This document shows, piece after piece, positions 59,018 to 64,000 of a DNA stretch of 64,000 bases (position 1 is its first letter; each line of letters starts with the position of its first letter). The DNA lies in the NCBI GenBank assembly GCA_021639365.1, contig JAJXHK010000001.1:1-64000 (forward strand), read 5' to 3'. The notes beneath the pieces were generated by a model. The model saw nothing but the letters and a program-made list of their open reading frames with translations, did not search any database and was not told the origin of the DNA. A program made the translations under genes and the position numbers. The DNA is from Collinsella aerofaciens. GTDB taxonomy: Bacteria; Actinomycetota; Coriobacteriia; Coriobacteriales; Coriobacteriaceae.

Positions 59018-61783
59018 CTACTCGGCGCTCTTGAGGGCGCCGACCATGTCGATCTTATTGAGGGTGCGATTGGTAGCGAGGTTGACGATAAACGTAAAGG
59101 CAAAGGCCAGCAGAACGGACAGCACGTAGCTCAGCGGCTCGACCTCAACGTCAAAGTACAATGACGGCATCTGCAAGATGTACGTAAAGCTCTCGGCCAG
59201 CGCACCGCCCAGCGGTACGCCCAGCGCGGCTCCGATCGCCGTAAGAATCAACGTCTCCTTGTTGACGTAGTGATGCACCTCGCCACGGCGGAAGCCCAGC
59301 ACCTTGATGGTCGCCAGCTCGCGTTCGCGCTCCGAAATATTCGTATTAGACAGCGTAAACACCACCACAAACGACAGGCACGCCGCCATAAAGGTCACAA
59401 GCACCACGACCGAGTTGATGATGGTGAAGTTGGCCTCATAATTCTCCCAATGCTCGGACGTACTCGAAATTGTGAGCCAACCGTCACTCTTAAGCTTCTT
59501 GCTAAACGCAATCTGGTCAGCCGACGAACCCTTAAGCAGCACAAAGACGCCGTTAAGGCGCGCACTTCGACCGAACGCGCGCTCATAGGTGCCCTGCGTC
59601 ATGTAAAGCGTGTTGCCTAGATAGTTGAGCGAGATGTCGCTGACTTTGACCTTGGCAACATTGAGCGACGAATCCTGGACGTGAGCCGTGTCGCCCGGCT
59701 TGATCCCCAGCACCAGCTGAGAGCTCTTGCTCAAATACACATCCCCGTCACGCAGGGCGAGCGGTTCTTTGGACTCATCCTCCAGGCGCACGTAATCGCC
59801 CAAGTCACCCGTGCGGTCGTCGGGAATCACGATGAGCTGCACGGTCTCGCTCTTACCGCCAAATGTAAAGGTGACGTTGTCTGTCATAATCGGCAGCGTC
59901 GAAGTCACGGTCACGTTGGAATCCTTGGCTGCACTGCGCTCATCCAACGCCGCGCACGTCTGCGAAAAATCATCGGGGTTGGCGACCGCCAGCAAATCGT
60001 AGCGTGTGATGTGGCCGTACTGCTTGGGCGACAGCGCGACCGACGTATCACGGATGCCCATGCCGCAAATCACAAGCGCCGTGCAGCCCGCAATGCCAAA
60101 GATGGTCATAAAGGCGCGCTTTTTGTAGCGGAACAGGTTGCGTGCAGCGACCTTGTTCAAAAAGCCCATGCGGTGCCAGATAAAGCCGATGCGCTCGAGC
60201 AGAATGCGCGAGCCGGCGCGCGGAGCCTTGGGGCGCATGAGCGAGGCAGGGGTCTCGGCCATCTCGTGGCGGCAGGCGATAATCGTGGCTCCCACCACGC
60301 CCACGGCAAACAGCGCCACCGAGACGATTGAGGACACGATGTCGTACGAAAGCAACATCTGGGGCAGCGAGTACATGTCGTCGAACACCGTAAACAAGAA
60401 CAGCGGCAGACCCACAAATCCGATGATATTGCCGAGCACGCCACCGATCAGACACGCCCACAGCGAGTAGTCCACATATTTGGACAGGATACGCCCGCGT
60501 GAATAGCCGAGCGCCTTGTACAGGCCAATAAGCGTGCGCTCCTCCTCGACCATGCGGGTGGCGGTGGTGAGGCTGATAAGCACGGCGACGATAAAGAAGA
60601 TGAACGGGAACACCGTGGCGATGGCCTCGATCGAAGAACTATCGCTCTCGACGCTCGAGTAACTTGCGATATTGCCGCGGTCCTGGATGTACCAGGTGCA
60701 TTCGCCCAGGTCAGAGAGCTCGGCGCGGGCATCGGCAAACTGCTGGTCGGCGGCGGCGCGGCGCTGGTCCAGGTCGGCTTGCGCCTGCGCACGCTCGTCG
60801 CTGCCCTCGGCCATGCGATTGATGTTGTCCTGCTCGATCCCAAAGACCATATTCGCCTGACGCTCAGCCGCGTCCAAGCTCGCCGGTGTGTCGACCGTCA
60901 GCTCCTGAGCGCGCGCCTTCTCACGCTCCTCGCGGATCTTCTCGATATTGCCCTTGACCTCATTGATCTTTGCCGAGTAGGCATCCGAATAGGAGTTGAG
61001 GCTCTTGGCTCCCTCGACGACCACGTGGACAGCGGAGTAGGAAGAAGATGTCGCGGCATCCTCGCTCACGTAGAACTTGTAGTCCGCAGTCGAAGCAGCG
61101 CGAAAGGCGTTGACTGTCGAGTCGGAGCTCACATCAGTGGGATCGAGGACCTCAGCCGTAATGGTGTAGTCGCCCGCGGCAAATTGATCCTTGGCACTTT
61201 GGTTCGACGAGCTCGCATCGTTGGCGGCAAAGCTCACCGTATCGCCGATTTTCTTGCCCGAAGCCTTCAAAAAACGTGAGGTCACTGCCACTTCGCCCAA
61301 AGTCTCGGGCAGCTCGCCGCGTACTAGCACCGGTTGGTCAATATTCTCTTTGGAGAGGCTCTGTACGACGACACGCTCGCGCGTCGTACCCACGGCGGTA
61401 TAGGCGGTCTCGGTATAGATGCCCTCGGCCGTCTCGACGCCATCGACCTCTTGGATCGCAGCAAGATCGTCATCGGTCAGACCATAGGTCGACTGCACGT
61501 TGATGTCATAAACATTCTGCTGGTCAAAGTAAGCGTCAACCGAATCGCACAAGTCCTCGCAGCCCGCCTTAAGGCCGCACATCACGCTCACACCGAGCGC
61601 GGTGATGACCACGATGGATAAGAAGCGCTTAAGACTGCCTCGGATTGTGCGGTAGATGCCACGGCGAAAAACCGTCGGCACCATATCGTTTGAGCTTTGG
61701 GCGGTGCGGTAGGTCGTAAAATCCTGCTCGCGCTCCGTGTTCTGTGCATCGCGGCGTTGGCTGTTTTGGCGGTCTTGGTCCAT
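59018..61783 (-). CDS. FtsX/MacB-type ABC transporter permease
   Basis: The 921-residue protein has a first membrane helix near residue 45-65, a large extracytoplasmic region (about 65-385) with a coiled-coil part (about 285-365), three helices (about 390-500), one more near 560-580, a second extracytoplasmic region (about 585-775), and three C-terminal helices (about 790-915). This is the double FtsX-domain layout of large lipoprotein- or peptide-related permeases. The start at 61783 lies five bases after the stop of the ATPase gene; an in-frame GTG overlapping it is possible. A short linker with Gln/Arg/Asp precedes the first helix. Confidence 0.9.
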   Translation of the reverse strand: MDQDRQNSQRRDAQNTEREQDFTTYRTAQSSNDMVPTVFRRGIYRTIRGSLKRFLSIVVITALGVSVMCGLKAGCEDLCDSVDAYFDQQNVYDINVQSTYGLTDDDLAAIQEVDGVETAEGIYTETAYTAVGTTRERVVVQSLSKENIDQPVLVRGELPETLGEVAVTSRFLKASGKKIGDTVSFAANDASSSNQSAKDQFAAGDYTITAEVLDPTDVSSDSTVNAFRAASTADYKFYVSEDAATSSSYSAVHVVVEGAKSLNSYSDAYSAKINEVKGNIEKIREEREKARAQELTVDTPASLDAAERQANMVFGIEQDNINRMAEGSDERAQAQADLDQRRAAADQQFADARAELSDLGECTWYIQDRGNIASYSSVESDSSSIEAIATVFPFIFFIVAVLISLTTATRMVEEERTLIGLYKALGYSRGRILSKYVDYSLWACLIGGVLGNIIGFVGLPLFLFTVFDDMYSLPQMLLSYDIVSSIVSVALFAVGVVGATIIACRHEMAETPASLMRPKAPRAGSRILLERIGFIWHRMGFLNKVAARNLFRYKKRAFMTIFGIAGCTALVICGMGIRDTSVALSPKQYGHITRYDLLAVANPDDFSQTCAALDERSAAKDSNVTVTSTLPIMTDNVTFTFGGKSETVQLIVIPDDRTGDLGDYVRLEDESKEPLALRDGDVYLSKSSQLVLGIKPGDTAHVQDSSLNVAKVKVSDISLNYLGNTLYMTQGTYERAFGRSARLNGVFVLLKGSSADQIAFSKKLKSDGWLTISSTSEHWENYEANFTIINSVVVLVTFMAACLSFVVVFTLSNTNISERERELATIKVLGFRRGEVHHYVNKETLILTAIGAALGVPLGGALAESFTYILQMPSLYFDVEVEPLSYVLSVLLAFAFTFIVNLATNRTLNKIDMVGALKSAE

Positions 61784-61788
61784 GGGCG

Positions 61789-62490
61789 CTACCACTCGAT
61801 CGTCTCGATCGGCACGGGATTTTGCTGGACTGTCTCGCTCTCTACGCGACCGCTCTTAAAGCGAATCAGGCGATCGGCCATGGGCGCCAGCGCAGAGTTG
61901 TGGGTGATGATAATGACCGTAATGCCCTGCTTGCGGCAAGTGTCCTGTAGCAGCTGCAAGATCTGCTTGCCGGTTTTGTAGTCGAGTGCACCCGTAGGCT
62001 CATCGCACAAAAGCAGCTTGGGGTTCTTGGCCAGCGCGCGGGCGATGGATACGCGCTGCTGCTCGCCGCCCGAAAGCTGCGCCGGAAAGTTGCCCAGGCG
62101 CTCGCCCAGGCCAACCTGACGAAGCGTTTGCTCAGCATCGAGCGAATCAGGGCAGATCTGTGCCGCGAGCTCAACGTTTTCGAGTGCCGTCAGGTTGGGA
62201 ACCAGATTGTAGAACTGGAAGACAAAGCCGACGTCGGCGCGGCGGTACTCCACGAGCTGCGCCTCATTGGCGGAGCTCACGTCGCGCCCGTCCACCGTCA
62301 CAGTGCCGGAGGTCGCCGTGTCCATGCCGCCCAGAATGTTGAGGGCCGTGGTCTTGCCGGCGCCCGAAGCACCCAGAATGATGGCGAGCTCGCCGCGCTC
62401 GACCGTAAAGCTCGCGCCGTCGAGCGCGTGGATGCGGGCGTCGCCTTCGCCGTATGCCTTGATGACGTCTTTGAATTCGATATAGGCCAT
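61789..62490 (-). CDS. ABC transporter ATP-binding protein (LolD/MacB type)
   Basis: The 233-residue ATPase has Walker [11 protein letters not shown]-loop [12 protein letters not shown], signature [15 protein letters not shown], Walker [14 protein letters not shown] and His in IITHN. The pattern is that of the LolD/MacB/YtrE subclass, which works with FtsX-type permeases, here the following gene. The pair may export peptides, act in resistance to antimicrobial peptides or drive a periplasmic machine; the sequence does not decide. Confidence 0.94.
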   Translation of the reverse strand: MAYIEFKDVIKAYGEGDARIHALDGASFTVERGELAIILGASGAGKTTALNILGGMDTATSGTVTVDGRDVSSANEAQLVEYRRADVGFVFQFYNLVPNLTALENVELAAQICPDSLDAEQTLRQVGLGERLGNFPAQLSGGEQQRVSIARALAKNPKLLLCDEPTGALDYKTGKQILQLLQDTCRKQGITVIIITHNSALAPMADRLIRFKSGRVESETVQQNPVPIETIEW

Positions 62491-62539
62491 CGATTAATTC
62501 CCATCTGGTCGGATAACTCTTTAGTATTACCCATTTCCC

Positions 62540-62574
62540 ACCTACCAAAAAGGGACAGGTTTATTTTGGCAGGT
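62540..62574. repeat. Dispersed hairpin, copy i (opposite orientation)
   Basis: ACCTACCAAAA (62540-62550) pairs with TTTTGGCAGGT (62564-62574) around AGGGACAGGTTTA. It lies upstream of the ABC ATPase gene. Confidence 0.8.
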
Positions 62575-62691
62575 TTTATATGGGGGAACGGCAGCTATAG
62601 ATAGGGCGCCGGGGAGGCCGAGAAATCATCGACGGGGTCAGGCCGACCGCCAAGCACAACGCACGCATCTCAATCTGTCAGCCAAATCATT

Positions 62692-62705
62692 CGAACAGCT
62701 GTTCG
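62692..62705 (+). promoter_or_regulatory. LexA-type SOS box
   Basis: CGAAC-AGCT-GTTCG is an exact match to the Gram-positive LexA/DinR consensus CGAAC-N4-GTTCG. TATGAT (62710-62715 or 62715-62720) follows as a possible -10, so the box would overlap the promoter of the GyrI-like gene. Confidence 0.7.
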
Positions 62706-62761
62706 TTTCTATGATATGATTCAACTATCTAAGCAGGCCAATATGCAGAAAGGCGGCCAAC

Positions 62762-63400
62762 ATGGCGTTCGACTTTAAGAAGGAATGCAAGGAGCTCTAC
62801 AAACCTGCAAGCAAGCCGAGTATCGTAACTGTCCCGCCTATGAGCTACGTTGCCGTTCGCGGAAAGGGCGACCCAAATACCGAAGGTGGCGAGTATCAAA
62901 ACGCCCTGCCGCTACTTTACGGCATCGCCTATATCGTCAAGATGTCAAAGAAAGGCTCAAGGAGTATCGAGGGCTATTTCGACTTTGTGGTACCGCCGCT
63001 CGAGGGTTTCTGGTGGCAAAAGTCCCCGAGCGGCGACATCGATTATGCCCACAAGGACAATTTCAACTTTATCTCGTGCATCCGCCTGCCTGATTTCGTC
63101 ACCCGAGATGACTTTGACTGGGCAGTCGCGGAAGCCACGACCAAAAAGAAACTGGACTTTTCCGCCGTCGAACTGCTTAAAGTTGACGAGGGTCTCTGCG
63201 TTCAATGCATGCACACCGGACCCTACGACAACGAACCGGCGACCGTAGACGCTATGCATGAATACACGACCGAGCTGGGCTATGTTCCCGACTTCTCAGA
63301 CACCCGTTTACATCACGAAATCTATCTCTCCGATCCACGCAAATGCGCACCGGAGAAACTTAAGACCGTGGTTCGTCATCCTATCAAGCGCGCTGAATAG
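62762..63400 (+). CDS. GyrI-like small-molecule-binding protein
   Basis: The 212-residue protein matches the GyrI-like (AraC effector-binding related) family: VPPMSYVAVRGKGDPN at the start, FDFVVPPLEGFWW, and CVQCMHTGPYDNEPATV, then LGYVPDFSDTRLHHEIYLSDPRK near the end. Family members bind cyclic or planar ligands, and GyrI (SbmC) of E. coli protects gyrase and is SOS-induced. Here a LexA-type box lies 57 bp before the start, which would make the gene SOS-controlled too. AAAGGCGG is the ribosome site. Confidence 0.88.
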   Translation: MAFDFKKECKELYKPASKPSIVTVPPMSYVAVRGKGDPNTEGGEYQNALPLLYGIAYIVKMSKKGSRSIEGYFDFVVPPLEGFWWQKSPSGDIDYAHKDNFNFISCIRLPDFVTRDDFDWAVAEATTKKKLDFSAVELLKVDEGLCVQCMHTGPYDNEPATVDAMHEYTTELGYVPDFSDTRLHHEIYLSDPRKCAPEKLKTVVRHPIKRAE

Positions 63401-63473
63401 CGTGGGGCGTCATTTCACGCGCTAGGTTTTAAGCCAGCCAACCAGCCGCCTCCTAGGCCGTCCGGTAATTATC

Positions 63474-63500
63474 TTGACGCGGCCCGTCGCATCTTATAAG
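63474..63500 (+). promoter_or_regulatory. Candidate promoter of the CLC channel gene
   Basis: TTGACG, a short 15-base spacer, and TATAAG. It is about 85 bp before the start codon. Confidence 0.4.
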
Positions 63501-63513
63501 TTTGTTTTGCTAA

Positions 63514-63555
63514 AGCTGGAAAGCCTCTCAACGATGCGCAACTCCAGCTCTTTTT
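63514..63555 (+). terminator. Terminator-like hairpin in the CLC leader
   Basis: AGCTGGA (63514-63520) pairs with TCCAGCT (63543-63549), followed by CTTTTT. It lies between the likely promoter and the gene and could attenuate transcription. Confidence 0.5.
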
Positions 63556-63585
63556 CTATCAAGAGAGCAAGTGTCAGAAAGCAAA

Positions 63586-64000
63586 ATGTCAGAAAGTAGC
63601 GCTTTGAGCAGAATCAAACGCCTGGTCAACACCTATAGCGGTCTCGTGCTCATGGGCGCCGTCGGAATTCCTATCGGCGTTATCGTTGGCGCCATCTGTG
63701 CCCTTTTTGGTCGTGTGCTCCTGGCAATCGGCGCCTTCCGGGACGTGCACGTCGCGTTGCTGCTCCCCTTTCTCGCTCTTGCGGGCCTTGCCATCGTGTT
63801 TGCCTACCGCACCTGGGGCAAGGGCACCGACCGCGGCATGAGTCTGGTGTTCGACGTAGGCCACGGACGCGAGGACGCCATCTCCCCACGTTTGGTGCCG
63901 CTCATTATGCTGAGCACGTGGGCCACGCATCTCTTTGGCGGCAGTGCGGGACGCGAGGGCGTGGCCGTGCAGATCGGTGCAACCGTCTCGCATTGGATTG
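63586..64000 (+). CDS. CLC-family chloride channel/antiporter (cut by window edge)
   Basis: The first 138 residues are visible. The reading frame has a membrane helix near residues 20-45, a second near 55-75, and the CLC motif GGSAGREGVAVQIGAT, which forms part of the anion-binding site (the GREGP region, with Val in place of Pro). Such proteins move chloride, or fluoride in the CLC-F group. An in-frame GTG at 63571 could also be the start. The C-terminus is outside the window. Confidence 0.9.
   Translation, partial: MSESSALSRIKRLVNTYSGLVLMGAVGIPIGVIVGAICALFGRVLLAIGAFRDVHVALLLPFLALAGLAIVFAYRTWGKGTDRGMSLVFDVGHGREDAISPRLVPLIMLSTWATHLFGGSAGREGVAVQIGATVSHWI

Noticed and set aside
63401..63585. 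Fluoride riboswitch before the CLC gene
   Set aside because: The leader lacks the conserved pseudoknot pattern; only a simple terminator-like stem is seen.

Overview
The window is high-GC (about 60%) chromosomal DNA. Gene content and style point to a gut actinobacterium of the class Coriobacteriia, most probably Collinsella: an Asp23/AmaP/DUF2273 envelope operon, CoaX, a LAXTG-type sortase signal, a giant 2-hydroxyacyl-CoA dehydratase/activase fusion, a choloylglycine-hydrolase-like Ntn hydrolase, and a GC-rich IS256-family element. No rRNA, tRNA or CRISPR array is visible.

Layout. 1-10.3 kb (mostly minus strand): a zinc-ribbon membrane protein cut by the window edge, a YitT transporter-like protein, the amaP-DUF2273-asp23 operon, YebC, a large DUF6020-type membrane protein, lgt, a NifU-domain protein, dCMP deaminase and coaX. 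10.4-20 kb: an OPT-family transporter, a 1155-aa coiled-coil surface protein with a CAP-like domain, a DUF389 membrane protein with an EF-hand loop, an AAC(3)-like acetyltransferase and a 3-hydroxyacyl-CoA dehydrogenase. 20-32.5 kb: the 1591-aa dehydratase/activase with its TetR regulator, a Cof-type HAD phosphatase, a TetR/MFS pair with clear operators, amt plus a PII protein, a CmpB-type permease and an HD-domain protein. 32.7-39.3 kb (plus strand): a DXS-family enzyme, a complete polar amino-acid (glutamate-like) ABC importer and a class I glutamine amidotransferase-type hydrolase. 39.3-46.3 kb (minus): a three-gene ABC exporter, an XRE/DUF2975 pair, a GGDEF-REC-HD-GYP protein with a separate HPt protein, and an alpha/beta hydrolase. 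46.4-54.5 kb: radical SAM protein, SEC-C methionine aminopeptidase, D-2-hydroxyacid dehydrogenase, a RelB-like/PIN toxin-antitoxin pair, an M18 aminopeptidase, an Ntn hydrolase and a 6-phosphofructokinase of mixed donor signature. 54.46-59 kb: a repeat-rich island holding an IS256-family element, a small conserved protein and an XRE regulator with internal repeats. 59-64 kb: a MacB/FtsX-type ABC pair, a GyrI-like protein behind a LexA-type box, and the start of a CLC chloride channel gene.

The most striking signal outside the genes is a dense set of intergenic palindromes. One family with a CCTGTCCC-like core occurs about nine times in 64 kb, and five copies abut or overlap the stop codon of the preceding gene. 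A second family (AAGTTGCGGTGAAAT arms) occurs three times. A 185-bp palindrome overlaps the last codons of pfkA. Its second copy, about 2.5 kb away, carries its core in the opposite orientation next to the same flanking repeat, and that flanking repeat is split by the IS element with an 8-bp target duplication. Other structures of note are a G9 tract just after the signal peptide of the surface protein, a 23-bp perfect inverted repeat over the HAD gene start, and matched operator pairs for both TetR regulators.
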